64,000 bases of DNA from JBOHRN01 sp050732775 (GCA_050732775.1 JBOHRN010000009.1:23672-87671); one strand, 5' to 3'; positions 43,827 through 52,266 are shown, counted from the first letter of the stretch. The notes: generated by a model not told the origin, from the sequence alone. Program-made: numbers and translations.

Positions 43827-44513
43827 CTACTGATCAGGCGGCGGGACGGGTAGCAGGTCGCAGTACTGAAACCTCGCCTGCCGCAGAACCCGTTCGCCCA
43901 TGCCCAGCGGAACCGGCGCGCGGAAAAGGGGTCCCGCGTGGACAAAGGTGTGAAACTCCCCGTTTTCGCCACACCAGTCGGCGCTCTCGGGCAGATCGGC
44001 GAGGAAGGCGTGGTCGTAAGGGCGTCCCGCGAAAGAAGGGTCGATCTGCTCGCTGTCTACGCACACCACCCGGGCTTGGAAGCCGTCGTCCACGAAGGCG
44101 CGCGCCAATTCGCCGGTATCCCTCCCCCAGAGCGGAAAGACGGCTTCGACCCCGGCCCTCTCTAGAAGCCGTTCCCGGTAAGCCCGCACGTCTTGCAGGA
44201 AGAGGTCGCCGAAGACGGCCCGTCGCACTCCCCGCTCCCGCTGGCGGTTCAGGGCGCCGCTCATGCGCTCCTCGTAGAGCTGGTTGGAGCACTCTGGGGG
44301 GATCCACACTTCGGCGAGCGGCAGTTCGAGCGAGGCGGCCTGGCGGTGTAGGAGCTCGCGCCTGACGCCGTGCACGCTTATGCGGTCGTACCCCTCCGTC
44401 AAGGTGGTGAGGAGGGCTGCGACCCGGTACCTTTCGCCCCGCAAGAGCTCTTGTAGCGCCAGTACGGAGTCTTTGCCGCCGCTCCAGCCGATCACCACCG
44501 GCTCCCGCTTCAT
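43827..44513 (-). CDS. PP-loop ATPase of the Dph6/diphthine-ammonia-ligase family
   Basis: A 228-residue ATP pyrophosphatase-type enzyme. The PP-loop is VIGWSGGKDSVLALQELL at residues 7-24, and the family blocks RISVHGVRRELLHRQA, VFGDLFLQDVRAYRERLL and PLWGRDTGELARAFVDDGF match the Dph6/DUF71 group. In eukaryotes this makes diphthamide, but bacteria lack it, so an unknown amidation or thiolation is likely. The ATG at 44513 overlaps the preceding stop and has a GAGG site. Confidence 0.88.
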   Translation of the reverse strand: MKREPVVIGWSGGKDSVLALQELLRGERYRVAALLTTLTEGYDRISVHGVRRELLHRQAASLELPLAEVWIPPECSNQLYEERMSGALNRQRERGVRRAVFGDLFLQDVRAYRERLLERAGVEAVFPLWGRDTGELARAFVDDGFQARVVCVDSEQIDPSFAGRPYDHAFLADLPESADWCGENGEFHTFVHAGPLFRAPVPLGMGERVLRQARFQYCDLLPVPPPDQ

Positions 44514-44752
44514 CCTACCTCGCCGAGACCCGGCTCGTCCCACCCGGCGCGCTCCCGCAGCGCGCGGGTGAGCGGGGCGTCTCGGTCGTCAACCATCACC
44601 ACGGTTTGCCTGGCGCGGGTGACGTAGGTAACTTTATGGAGTCCGCTCTCCTGGGGGGGCGTGCCTCCCGCCGCCAACTCAGCCAGGGCCGACTCGACCT
44701 CGGCTTCGGCGTCGCCTTTCTTGACCAGGACGTGAAACTCGCTCTCTGCCAT
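44510..44752 (-). CDS. Small conserved-looking protein coupled to the Dph6-like gene
   Basis: An 80-residue protein (MAESEFHVLVKKGDAEAEVE), alpha/beta-like, with KVTYVTRARQTVVMVDDRDA in the second half. It overlaps the next gene as ATGA and so is translationally coupled to the Dph6-like enzyme. No function is known. An upstream in-frame start would add 17 residues. Confidence 0.55.
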   Translation of the reverse strand: MAESEFHVLVKKGDAEAEVESALAELAAGGTPPQESGLHKVTYVTRARQTVVMVDDRDAPLTRALRERAGWDEPGLGEVG

Positions 44753-44952
44753 GCGGCCATGATAGGAGATTCGCGGCTCGGGGGCGAACGCGCCCTGGAC
44801 CAACCAGCGGATCGTAGACCGGCTCTTTGCAATCCCGGGGGTTCGTGGAACAAGTGGACCGGGCGACTACTACCACCGCGGGGAGGCGTACCGCGGGCAG
44901 CACCCTCTTACTTTCGCGGCTACACAGCAACCTTTTTGATGCGGGACGGATA

Positions 44953-45774
44953 ATGAGCACCGTGGACATCAAGGAAATGGTACGCGAGAAGTACGGCCAG
45001 GCGGCGTTGCGCGTGGTGAGCGGCGGTGGAAGCTCCTGCTGCGGCGCCTCGGCCTCGACCGGCTCGTGCGATCCGATCACCTCGAACCTGTACGGGGAGA
45101 CGGAAACCTCGGTCATCCCGGAGGCCGCGGTGCTCGCGTCGCTCGGCTGTGGCAACCCGACGGCGCTGGCCGAGCTGCACCAGGGGGAGACGGTGCTGGA
45201 CCTAGGCTCGGGCGGCGGGATCGACGTGCTCCTTTCCGCGCGTCGGGTGGGGCCGACGGGTAAGGTCTACGGCCTGGACATGACGGACGAGATGCTCGAA
45301 CTCGCGCGGGAGAACCAGCGGGAGGCGGGCATCGAGAACGCGGAGTTCCTCAAGGGCGAGATCGAGAATATCCCGCTCCCCGACAACTCGGTGGAGGTGG
45401 TCATCTCCAACTGCGTCGTCAACCTGTCCGCCGACAAGCCGCGCGTGCTGGCGGAGGCGTTCCGGGTGCTGAAGCCCGGCGGGCGGTTTGCCGTCTCGGA
45501 CGTGGTGGTGCGGGGCGAGGTGCCGGCGGAGCTGCGGCGCAGTATGGAGCTCTGGGTCGGGTGCGTGGCCGGGGCACTGGAAGAAACCGAGTTCCGGACG
45601 CTCCTCGCCAACGTCGGTTTCGAGGAGATCGACATCGAGCCCACACGCGTCTACCAGGTCGAGGACGCGCGAGCTTTTCTGGAAGGGGCCGGGCTGGACG
45701 TGGAGGCGGTCGCCCCCGAGCTGGAGGGCCGGATCATGAGCGCCTTCGTGCGGGGGCGAAAGCCGGCGGCCTAG
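44953..45774 (+). CDS. arsM: Arsenite S-adenosylmethionine methyltransferase
   Basis: A 273-residue ArsM-type enzyme that methylates As(III), which turns arsenite into volatile or more easily exported forms. The SAM site is VLDLGSGGGIDVLLSARRVG (near residue 80). The arsenic-binding cysteines are seen in GSSCCGAS at the N-terminus, LGCGNP, SNCVVNLS and WVGCVAGAL. No arsR, arsB or arsC is nearby. It is followed after three bases by a PQQ sugar dehydrogenase. Its ATG at 44953 is used; the frame is open further upstream. Confidence 0.94.
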   Translation: MSTVDIKEMVREKYGQAALRVVSGGGSSCCGASASTGSCDPITSNLYGETETSVIPEAAVLASLGCGNPTALAELHQGETVLDLGSGGGIDVLLSARRVGPTGKVYGLDMTDEMLELARENQREAGIENAEFLKGEIENIPLPDNSVEVVISNCVVNLSADKPRVLAEAFRVLKPGGRFAVSDVVVRGEVPAELRRSMELWVGCVAGALEETEFRTLLANVGFEEIDIEPTRVYQVEDARAFLEGAGLDVEAVAPELEGRIMSAFVRGRKPAA

Positions 45775-45777
45775 GGA

Positions 45778-46953
45778 ATGGTTACTGGAGGGGCCTTGAC
45801 TCAAGGGGCATCGCCCATGCTCCACATTGCGCTCGCCGTCACGGGACTGACGGCCTGCTCAGAGACGCCGGGTTCCGCCCCGCTCCCGCCGGGAGCGGAG
45901 CAGGTGCAGCTCCAGGAAGTGATGAGCGGGTTAGAGAATCCGCTCCACCTCGCCGCCCCCGCGAGCGACCCCCGTCTCTTTGTGGTCGAGCAGCCCGGCC
46001 GCATCCGTATCTTCGCAGACGGACAGCTACTCTCCACCCCATTCCTCGACCTCACCGACCGCGTGAGGAGCGGCGGCGAGCGGGGGCTGCTCAGCGTCGC
46101 CTTTCACCCCGACTACGCCTCGAACGGCTTCTTCTACGTCAACTACACGGACCAGAACGGGGATACTCGGGTCGAGCGGTATTCGGCGAGCGCGGACCGC
46201 AACCGTGCCGACCCTGAGTCGGCGAAGCTGATCCTCGGCGTCGGTCAGCCCTTCTCTAACCACAACGGCGGCCTGATCGTCTTCGGGCCGGATGGCATGC
46301 TCTATATCGGGATGGGCGACGGGGGGAGCGGCGGCGACCCGCAGGGGCACGGCCAGAACCTCGGCACCCTGCTCGGCGCCATGCTGCGCCTCGACGTGGA
46401 CGGTGGTGAACCATACGCCGTCCCGCACGACAACCCGTTCGTCGGCGAGACCGGCGCCCGTCCCGAGATCTGGGCGTACGGACTGCGAAACCCCTGGCGC
46501 TTTGCGTTTGATCACGAAGCGGATCTGCTGTACGTCGCGGACGTGGGGCAGAACCGTCTCGAAGAGATCAACCTGGTTCCTGCCGGGAGCGCCGGACTCA
46601 ATTACGGGTGGAACATTATGGAAGGCTCGGACTGTTTCGGCGGCGGGTCGTGCAACCGGGACGGGCTGGTGCTGCCGGTGCTCGAATACGAACACTCGGA
46701 CGGTTGCTCCGTCACCGGCGGTCTGGTGTACCGTGGCCAGGCCATTCCCTCCCTGGCCGGAACCTACTTCTACGCCGACTACTGCGAGGGGTGGGTACGC
46801 AGCTTTCGCCACCTGGACGGAGAGCCGACCGAGCCGCGCGAGTGGGAGTTCGGCGACCTCGGCAATATCCTTTCCTTCGGCGAGGACGCGGAGGGCGAGC
46901 TATACGTTCTGTCCGCCAATGGACGGGTGTACCGGATGGTGGCGGGGGACTAG
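45778..46953 (+). CDS. PQQ-dependent aldose sugar dehydrogenase, lipoprotein
   Basis: A 391-residue six-bladed beta-propeller of the soluble glucose/aldose dehydrogenase (Gdh-B, YliI) family. Recognised blocks are ERGLLSVAFHPDYASNGFFY, NHNGGLIVFGPDGMLYIGMG, RPEIWAYGLRNPWRFAFD and YADYCEGWVRSF. The N-terminus (LAVTGLTAC) looks like a lipobox. It begins three bases after arsM, and both share a style that is a little different from neighbours. PQQ biosynthesis genes are not in the window. The substrate is likely an aldose. Confidence 0.9.
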   Translation: MVTGGALTQGASPMLHIALAVTGLTACSETPGSAPLPPGAEQVQLQEVMSGLENPLHLAAPASDPRLFVVEQPGRIRIFADGQLLSTPFLDLTDRVRSGGERGLLSVAFHPDYASNGFFYVNYTDQNGDTRVERYSASADRNRADPESAKLILGVGQPFSNHNGGLIVFGPDGMLYIGMGDGGSGGDPQGHGQNLGTLLGAMLRLDVDGGEPYAVPHDNPFVGETGARPEIWAYGLRNPWRFAFDHEADLLYVADVGQNRLEEINLVPAGSAGLNYGWNIMEGSDCFGGGSCNRDGLVLPVLEYEHSDGCSVTGGLVYRGQAIPSLAGTYFYADYCEGWVRSFRHLDGEPTEPREWEFGDLGNILSFGEDAEGELYVLSANGRVYRMVAGD

Positions 46954-47073
46954 GCACGTCTGCAGCTGTACGCCCAGCCCTTCAGCTCGCTGGCTGAACT
47001 TGTAAAGGGTTGTGGAAGCGGCGCCGGGAGTGCATCATCTCCACCCCGTGTACTCCTGAACCTAGCATACCGT

Positions 47074-47892
47074 ATGCATCCGTTTTTCCCGTTGGTTTTG
47101 GCGGCGGCGGTCTTCGCCACCGGTTGCGGCGACGGCCTCCCGGACGACGCCTTTAGCGAGGAGGAGGACACCCTTCCCGAGCGCGCCAACCCGCTGGGGG
47201 GGGCGTGGGTTAGGCCCGGATCCATGGTGGAGGAGGGCTTCGTTCTGGACGACGACGGCGGGCTGGAGTTCTTGGGCGCTCCCGACGGGACGATTGGGTT
47301 GGAGTGGTGGTTGGAGGGCGACTCTCTCTACTTCAAGATCGACTTGCGGGGGGGAGAGGAGCGCCGCGAGGTGGGGCTCTACCTGCGGGAGGTCACGGAT
47401 TCTTTCCTGGTCCTGGAAGCCCCCAGCCGGTTTGCCGGCAGGTACGTGCGGCGGGCCGGGGAGACCACGCGGCGGGGTATAGTGCTGGAGGCCGAGCGGC
47501 TGCGGGAGCGGCTAGACGACCTCCGCGAGGTGGAGGGGGAGTGGGGGCGGGGCGACGCCTCATCCACCTTTACCGCCTACTTCGACGAAGACGAGCTCCG
47601 CTACCTCCGCGAAGAGGTGTCGTTGGGTGAGTACGGCAGCTCGCAGAACGAGTACTTCTTCCGAGACGGCCGGCTTTTTCTGTACCAGGAAGAGGGCGAA
47701 CGGGCCGTGCCGGGCCGGGAAAGTCCGCGCGCGGCGGCCGTCACCGTGCGGATTAGCTACGGGTCGGAAGGCGAAGTCTTCGAAGCGAGAAAGACCGTCA
47801 ATGGAGAGCCCGCCCCCCCGCGGCCCGATGAGGTCGAAGGCGCCAGCAGGCACGCCGAGGAGCTGCGGCGGATCGCCGTTCAAGAGGCGTAG
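47074..47892 (+). CDS. Lipocalin-like lipoprotein
   Basis: A 272-residue protein with a lipoprotein signal (VLAAAVFATGC, lipobox FATGC) and a beta-rich mature part with NPLGGAWVRPGSM, GTIGLEWWLEGDSLYF and FAGRYVRRAGETTRRG. This resembles a lipocalin or DUF-type small-ligand domain. A Glu-rich second half follows. No family is named with certainty. The ATG at 47074 is used. The next gene is a glycosyltransferase after six bases. Confidence 0.65.
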   Translation: MHPFFPLVLAAAVFATGCGDGLPDDAFSEEEDTLPERANPLGGAWVRPGSMVEEGFVLDDDGGLEFLGAPDGTIGLEWWLEGDSLYFKIDLRGGEERREVGLYLREVTDSFLVLEAPSRFAGRYVRRAGETTRRGIVLEAERLRERLDDLREVEGEWGRGDASSTFTAYFDEDELRYLREEVSLGEYGSSQNEYFFRDGRLFLYQEEGERAVPGRESPRAAAVTVRISYGSEGEVFEARKTVNGEPAPPRPDEVEGASRHAEELRRIAVQEA

Positions 47893-47898
47893 CCCCCG

Positions 47899-49011
47899 GT
47901 GCGGCTTCTTTTCGTATCCCACTCTCTGCCCCCGCGGGGGCGTCCCGAGACCAATCTAGGCGGCATGCAGCGGCTGGCCGCCGACCTGGAGCGGCTGTTC
48001 GCCACCCATCCGGCGGTCGATTTTACTTCACTGACACTGCGCTCTTCGTGGCGCTGGACCGGGCTGCGCACCGTGCCATTCGGGTTGCGGCTGCTCCATC
48101 GGCTCCCCCGGCTGGTGCGGGAAGAGGGTGTCGAGGTGGTCCTCTTTTCTTCGTTGGTGACCGCTTCCTTTGCCCGGCCAATGTTGAACCGCGTGCGGCA
48201 GAGCGGGGCTCTCACCGCGGCGATCCCGCACGGCAAAGACGTCACCCTTCCCCTGGCGCCGTACCAGCGCTTCCTTCCCGGCGTGTTGCGCGCGCTGGAC
48301 CTGCTACTCCCCGTCAGCCGGGCGACCGCGCGGGAGTGTACCTCGCGGGGCGCCGACCCCGGGCGGGTGCAGGTGGTGCCGTGCGGTGTCGACGTGAGTC
48401 GCTTCCGGGAAGCCCGGCGGTGGCGCCCAAACGGGCGCGGAAAGACGGTCTTGCTGAGCGTGGGGCGTCACATCCGGCGCAAAGGGTTCGTCTGGTTTAT
48501 CGAGCGGGTACTCCCCCAGCTGCCCGACGGGGTGGAGTACTGGCTGGCCGGGGAGGGGCCGCTCAGCGGGGAGATCGAGGGGCGCATTAGGGAGGGTAAA
48601 CTGGAGGAACGGGTGCGCCTCCTGGGCCGGGTCAGCGACGCCGAGCTGGCCGATATTTACCGGGCCGCAGATCTTTTCGTCATGCCGAACGTGCCCGTGC
48701 CGGGCGACATGGAGGGTTTCGGCATCGTTTTGCTGGAAGCGGGGGCGAGCGGGCTGCCCGCGGTGGCCGCCGACTTGGAGGGGATCCGCGACGTGGTCGC
48801 CGAGGGCAAGAGTGGAACCTTGGTCCCGGCTGGTGACGCGGACGGCTTCGCCGCCGCGGTGCTCCGTTACCGGGACAACCCCGCGCTCCTGCGCGCGGCC
48901 AGGAGCCGCGCCGTAGACCACGTGCGCGCCACTTTCTCTTGGCCGGTAGTGGTGGAACAGCACCTGGCCGCCCTGGGGGAAAGATTGGGGGCTGCTCGTT
49001 CGGCGGCGTAA
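47899..49011 (+). CDS. GT4-family glycosyltransferase
   Basis: A 370-residue GT-B glycosyltransferase of family GT4. The donor site is LLSVGRHIRRKGFVWFIERV followed by the EX7E region MEGFGIVLLEAGASGLPAV. The N-terminal acceptor domain opens RLLFVSHSLPPRGRPETNLG. It starts with GTG at 47899 and is six bases after the lipoprotein. It is probably active on a lipid or surface glycan. Acceptor and sugar are unknown. Confidence 0.87.
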   Translation: MRLLFVSHSLPPRGRPETNLGGMQRLAADLERLFATHPAVDFTSLTLRSSWRWTGLRTVPFGLRLLHRLPRLVREEGVEVVLFSSLVTASFARPMLNRVRQSGALTAAIPHGKDVTLPLAPYQRFLPGVLRALDLLLPVSRATARECTSRGADPGRVQVVPCGVDVSRFREARRWRPNGRGKTVLLSVGRHIRRKGFVWFIERVLPQLPDGVEYWLAGEGPLSGEIEGRIREGKLEERVRLLGRVSDAELADIYRAADLFVMPNVPVPGDMEGFGIVLLEAGASGLPAVAADLEGIRDVVAEGKSGTLVPAGDADGFAAAVLRYRDNPALLRAARSRAVDHVRATFSWPVVVEQHLAALGERLGAARSAA

Positions 49012-49050
49012 CTACGATCTAGCGGCGCGGACCAACAGCCGCTGATACGT

Positions 49051-49080
49051 CTTAGTATACTAAGTATACATAGTGTACAA
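49051..49080. repeat. AT-rich palindrome and three 9-base tandem units between convergent genes
   Basis: CTTAGTATACTAAG (49051-49064) is a perfect 14-base palindrome. It runs into three direct 9-base units, AGTATACTA, AGTATACAT and AGTGTACAA (49054-49080). The stretch is A/T-rich in a GC-rich chromosome, between the ends of a glycosyltransferase gene and the acylphosphatase gene. It resembles a protein-binding site rather than coding sequence. No function can be assigned. Confidence 0.5.
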
Positions 49081-49100
49081 GGTGGATGACCACACTCCAC

Positions 49101-49370
49101 TCAAGGTGTGATCTCAAACTCCGTCCCTTCAACTTCCTCGGCCTCCTCTCCCTTCACCTCATTGACGCGGGCCGCCGGTGGGCCGTCCCGGAGCCGGCGT
49201 TCGAACTCCTCCAACCGGCTTGCCGGCCCGGCGGCCGTGACCTCCACCGAGCCGTCGCTCCGGTTGCGGACGCTCCCCGCGAGCCCGAGCTCTCCGGCTG
49301 CCGCGCGGGTCCACCAACGGAAACCCACGCCCTGGACCCGGCCGCTGACCAGGTAGCGGCGGGAGGGCAC
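49101..49370 (-). CDS. acyP: Acylphosphatase
   Basis: An 89-residue acylphosphatase that hydrolyses acyl phosphates such as carbamoyl or acetyl phosphate. The P-loop-like motif GRVQGVGFRWWTR carries catalytic Arg18, and catalytic Asn36 lies in SVRNRSDGSVEV. It starts with GTG, overlapping the upstream stop by one base, and is the last gene of a three-gene minus-strand run. The C-terminal Glu-rich stretch is a little unusual. Confidence 0.92.
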   Translation of the reverse strand: MPSRRYLVSGRVQGVGFRWWTRAAAGELGLAGSVRNRSDGSVEVTAAGPASRLEEFERRLRDGPPAARVNEVKGEEAEEVEGTEFEITP

Positions 49371-49891
49371 TACTCCTCCCAGCCGCTCGCTCGCTCGCGC
49401 TCCTCGCGGGGGGCAAGCCCCACCAGCGATCTGGCTTCGTAGACCAAAGCAGCGCTAAGGCCCCCGATCACGGCTTTGCGGATTCGGCTCGCGCTCTGCC
49501 GCATGAGCCAACCCCGGCTGCCGTCGTCGCGGCCGAGTCCGATCAGGAGCCCGGCGCCAAACGCCACTCCCAGGGCGGCCAGCGGCCGGTGGCGCACGAA
49601 GCCGGGCAGGGAGGTGCGTCGCTCCAAGGTATCTTCGACCTCTTCCAAACGCCGGTTAGCGCGCCCCGCCGCGCCCGCCACCCTCTCTCCCGTCTCGACG
49701 CCCGCCTGGTACGCCCGGCTGGCGGCTTCGCGCACGGTGCGCCCCGCGTCTCTTACCCGCTCTGCGGTTTGGTGAAAGACGCCGTCGTCATCCTCGCCTT
49801 CCAGGTGAAGTTCGCTTCGTACTTCGGCCTCGCCCGGCGGCGCGCCGCGGGGCGAAGCCGGGCCCCGCTCGGGTGGATGCGTGTTTTCCAT
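49370..49891 (-). CDS. ElaB/YqjD (DUF883)-like membrane-anchored protein
   Basis: A 173-residue protein with an amphipathic helical middle (VRDAGRTVREAASRAYQAGV) and a hydrophobic C-terminal helix, HRPLAALGVAFGAGLLIGLG, as in ElaB/YqjD proteins that tether ribosomes to membranes in stationary phase. The last 40 residues form another helix (SRIRKAVIGGLSAALVYEAR). The start at 49891 follows an AAAGGAAGAG site. The family link is by general pattern, so it is tentative. Confidence 0.62.
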   Translation of the reverse strand: MENTHPPERGPASPRGAPPGEAEVRSELHLEGEDDDGVFHQTAERVRDAGRTVREAASRAYQAGVETGERVAGAAGRANRRLEEVEDTLERRTSLPGFVRHRPLAALGVAFGAGLLIGLGRDDGSRGWLMRQSASRIRKAVIGGLSAALVYEARSLVGLAPREERERASGWEE

Positions 49892-49923
49892 TATCTCTTC
49901 CTTTCGTTTTAGCCCCAGGGGCA

Positions 49924-50100
49924 CTAGCGGATCATCCGCCCCATCACGAGCCCCAGTGCAAAGGCCGCCAGCAGCACGTGGACCGGCCGTTCGCGCACGC
50001 TGCGCTCCAGCACGGCTTGGACGTCGTGCTCCCCGGCTGCGCGCTCCGGAGGAGGGGGAAAGTCGCCTTCGGTTCGGGGCGCGCTCGGTTCTTCGATCAT
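49924..50100 (-). CDS. Small DUF883-like membrane protein
   Basis: A 58-residue protein read from ATG at 50100: an acidic/Pro-rich N-terminal half and a C-terminal helix VRERPVHVLLAAFALGLVMG with a short basic end (RMIR), matching the helix type of the next gene. It lies 32 bases upstream of the 173-residue gene on the same strand. It diverges from mnmG across a parS site. Confidence 0.6.
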   Translation of the reverse strand: MIEEPSAPRTEGDFPPPPERAAGEHDVQAVLERSVRERPVHVLLAAFALGLVMGRMIR

Positions 50101-50160
50101 TAGTCCACGGGGTTCGGTGTTCCGAAGTAGTTCGGCAACCGCCGTGCCAGCGGGCGGGGC

Positions 50161-50176
50161 CGTTCCACGTGGAACA
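50161..50176. promoter_or_regulatory. parS site 1
   Basis: GTTCCACGTGGAAC at 50162-50175 is a perfect 14-base palindrome identical to the core of known ParB-binding parS sites (the Pseudomonas type TGTTCCACGTGGAACA). It lies in the divergent gap between the small DUF883-like gene and mnmG, 32 bases before the mnmG start. Confidence 0.92.
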
Positions 50177-50207
50177 CGTCCGGCGGGCGCCTGTACGGAG
50201 ACGCGCG

Positions 50208-52085
50208 ATGAAGAGGGACGACACCTTCGAAGTCATAGTGATAGGCGGCGGCCACGCCGGTGCCGAGGCCGCGGCCGCCTCGGCCCGGAGAGGCGCCCGC
50301 ACTCTGCTGGTAACCCCCAACCTGGAAGGAATCGGGCAGCTTAGCTGCAACCCCGCCATCGGCGGAGTCGCCAAGGGCACGGTGGTGCGAGAGGTCGACG
50401 CCTTGGGCGGCGTCATGGCCCGCGCCACCGACCGCGCGCGGGTGCAGTTCCGCATGCTCAACCGATCCAAGGGGCCGGCGGTGTGGGCGCCGCGTGCACA
50501 GTGCGACCGGGGGCTGTACCCGCGCGCGGTCCGCTCTATCCTGGAGCAGCACGAACGGTTGGAGTTCGCGCAGGCGATGGTGGGAGAGCTGATCATCGAG
50601 GGCGGTCGCGTTGCCGGAGTGCGCACGGAAGGGGGCGAACGGTTCCGCGCCCGCGCCGTGGTGCTGACCACCGGCACCTTTCTGCGCGGACGCATCCACA
50701 TCGGCAAGAGAACCGGAGTGCCGGCGGGGCGGGCGGGAGAGCTGCCCTCGATCCGTTTGGCCGAGCAGGTAGAGGCGCTGGGGCTCGAAGTGGCTCGCTT
50801 CAAGACCGGCACTCCGCCGCGGATCGACGGTCGCAGCGTTGACTTCTCACGCCTCGAGGTCCAACGCGGCGAAGATCCCGGTTACCGCTTCAGCGCCTGG
50901 GAGCGGGCGGAGCTCCTTCCGCAGCTGCCGTGTTGGATCACCTGGACCGGAGAGCCGCTCGCCGCTCTGGTGCGGGATCACCTGAAAGATTCCGCCCTCT
51001 ACGGTGGAGAGATTTCCGCACGGGGACCGCGCTACTGTCCCTCCATCGAAGACAAGCTGGTAAAGTTTCCGCGTGCCAGGCGGCACCAGCTCTTTCTGGA
51101 ACCGGAGGGGTTACACACCAGCGAGATTTACGTCAACGGGCTCTCCACCTCGCTTCCGGCCGGGGTACAGCTCGACATGCTACGCACCATCCCCGGGCTG
51201 GAGGGTGCTGGCATGACCAAGCCCGGGTACGCCATCGAGTACGACTTCTTTCCACCCCATCAACTCAGAGCCACACTAGAGTTGAAGTCCCTGGACGGAC
51301 TATTCCTGGCCGGGCAGGTAAACGGGACCACCGGCTACGAAGAGGCGGCGGGCCAGGGGGTCGTGGCCGGGGCCAACGCCGCCGCCGCCGCCCTCGGCCG
51401 CGAACCCCTGCTGCTGGGCCGGGATCAAGCTTTTATCGGGGTGCTCATCGACGACCTCGTTACCCGCGGCACCGACGAGCCGTACCGGCTCTTCACCTCA
51501 CGGGCGGAGTTTCGGCTCCTCCTGCGGCAAGACAACGCCCTCGTCCGGCTCGGCCCCCTGGCGCGGGAGCTCGGGCTCCTGATCCCGGCACAGAAGGAAG
51601 AGCTGGAGCGACGGCTGGAAAGGCTGGAACGCATGGACCGTTGGCTGCACCAAAGTACCGCCCGGCCCGAGGAAGCCAACCCCCTGCTGGAGCGGCTCGG
51701 GTCCTCTCCCCTGCGGGAGCCGACCCGGTTGGCCGTGCTCCTGCGCCGTCCCGAGGTGCGCGCGGCCGAACTGGCCGGGGCTCTAGGCGCCGGTCTGAAC
51801 GCCGATGAGGAAGACGCCCTGGCCGGGGTGGAGATCGAGGTCAAGTACGAGGGTTACCTGGCGCGCGAGCGGGCGCGGGCCGAGGCGCTGCGGCGCAGCG
51901 AATCGTTTCCTCTCCCCGCGGATCTTCCCTATCCGGAACTCCGCTCGCTCTCAACCGAGGCGCGCCAGAAGCTGGAACGGGTACGTCCCGCCACTCTCGG
52001 CCAGGCGGGTAGGGTACCTGGCGTGAGCCCAGCGGATCTGGAGTCTTTGATGGTCGAGGTCAAAAAGCGCCGCGAAGCCGCTTAG
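50208..52085 (+). CDS. mnmG: tRNA uridine 5-carboxymethylaminomethyl modification enzyme MnmG (GidA)
   Basis: A 625-residue FAD enzyme that, with MnmE, modifies U34 of certain tRNAs. The FAD motif is VIVIGGGHAGAEAAAASARR at residues 9-28, with NLEGIGQLSCNPAIGGVAKG, the GTPPR loop FKTGTPPRIDGRSVDFS and DEPYRLFTSRAEFRLLLRQD also seen. The length matches the family. Genes of this type often lie near the replication origin with parA and parB, as here. MnmE is not in the window. Confidence 0.97.
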   Translation: MKRDDTFEVIVIGGGHAGAEAAAASARRGARTLLVTPNLEGIGQLSCNPAIGGVAKGTVVREVDALGGVMARATDRARVQFRMLNRSKGPAVWAPRAQCDRGLYPRAVRSILEQHERLEFAQAMVGELIIEGGRVAGVRTEGGERFRARAVVLTTGTFLRGRIHIGKRTGVPAGRAGELPSIRLAEQVEALGLEVARFKTGTPPRIDGRSVDFSRLEVQRGEDPGYRFSAWERAELLPQLPCWITWTGEPLAALVRDHLKDSALYGGEISARGPRYCPSIEDKLVKFPRARRHQLFLEPEGLHTSEIYVNGLSTSLPAGVQLDMLRTIPGLEGAGMTKPGYAIEYDFFPPHQLRATLELKSLDGLFLAGQVNGTTGYEEAAGQGVVAGANAAAAALGREPLLLGRDQAFIGVLIDDLVTRGTDEPYRLFTSRAEFRLLLRQDNALVRLGPLARELGLLIPAQKEELERRLERLERMDRWLHQSTARPEEANPLLERLGSSPLREPTRLAVLLRRPEVRAAELAGALGAGLNADEEDALAGVEIEVKYEGYLARERARAEALRRSESFPLPADLPYPELRSLSTEARQKLERVRPATLGQAGRVPGVSPADLESLMVEVKKRREAA

Positions 52086-52158
52086 TTAGGCGTTAGAAAT
52101 AGGCTACGGCAGACCCAGAGAAAATTGCAGATCAAGGCCCCGGCGGCAGCCGTGAGGG

Positions 52159-52174
52159 TGTTCCACGTGGAACA
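52159..52174. promoter_or_regulatory. parS site 2
   Basis: TGTTCCACGTGGAACA is a perfect 16-base palindrome, the same core as site 1 and the Pseudomonas-type consensus. It is 14 bases upstream of the -35 element of the parA promoter, so bound ParB could affect parAB expression. Confidence 0.95.
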
Positions 52175-52187
52175 GTCCACCCTATGG

Positions 52188-52216
52188 TTGGAGCTGGTGC
52201 TCGCCCGGTGTATATT
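52188..52216 (+). promoter_or_regulatory. Sigma-70-type promoter of parAB
   Basis: TTGGAG (52188-52193) and TATATT (52211-52216) are 17 bases apart. Transcription would start near 52223, giving a leader of about 44 bases before the TTG of parA. parS site 2 lies immediately upstream. Confidence 0.6.
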
Positions 52217-52266
52217 GTGGTTGACGCGCGAGCCGGTTCGCGCCGCTTCTCCAACCGTAATCCGAT

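Noticed and set aside
49051..49080. XerCD dif site
   Set aside because: The palindrome lacks the 11-6-11 layout and dif consensus, and the region is origin-like, not terminus-like.
52086..52266. oriC between mnmG and parA
   Set aside because: Apart from parS and a promoter, no DnaA-box-like repeats are seen in this gap.
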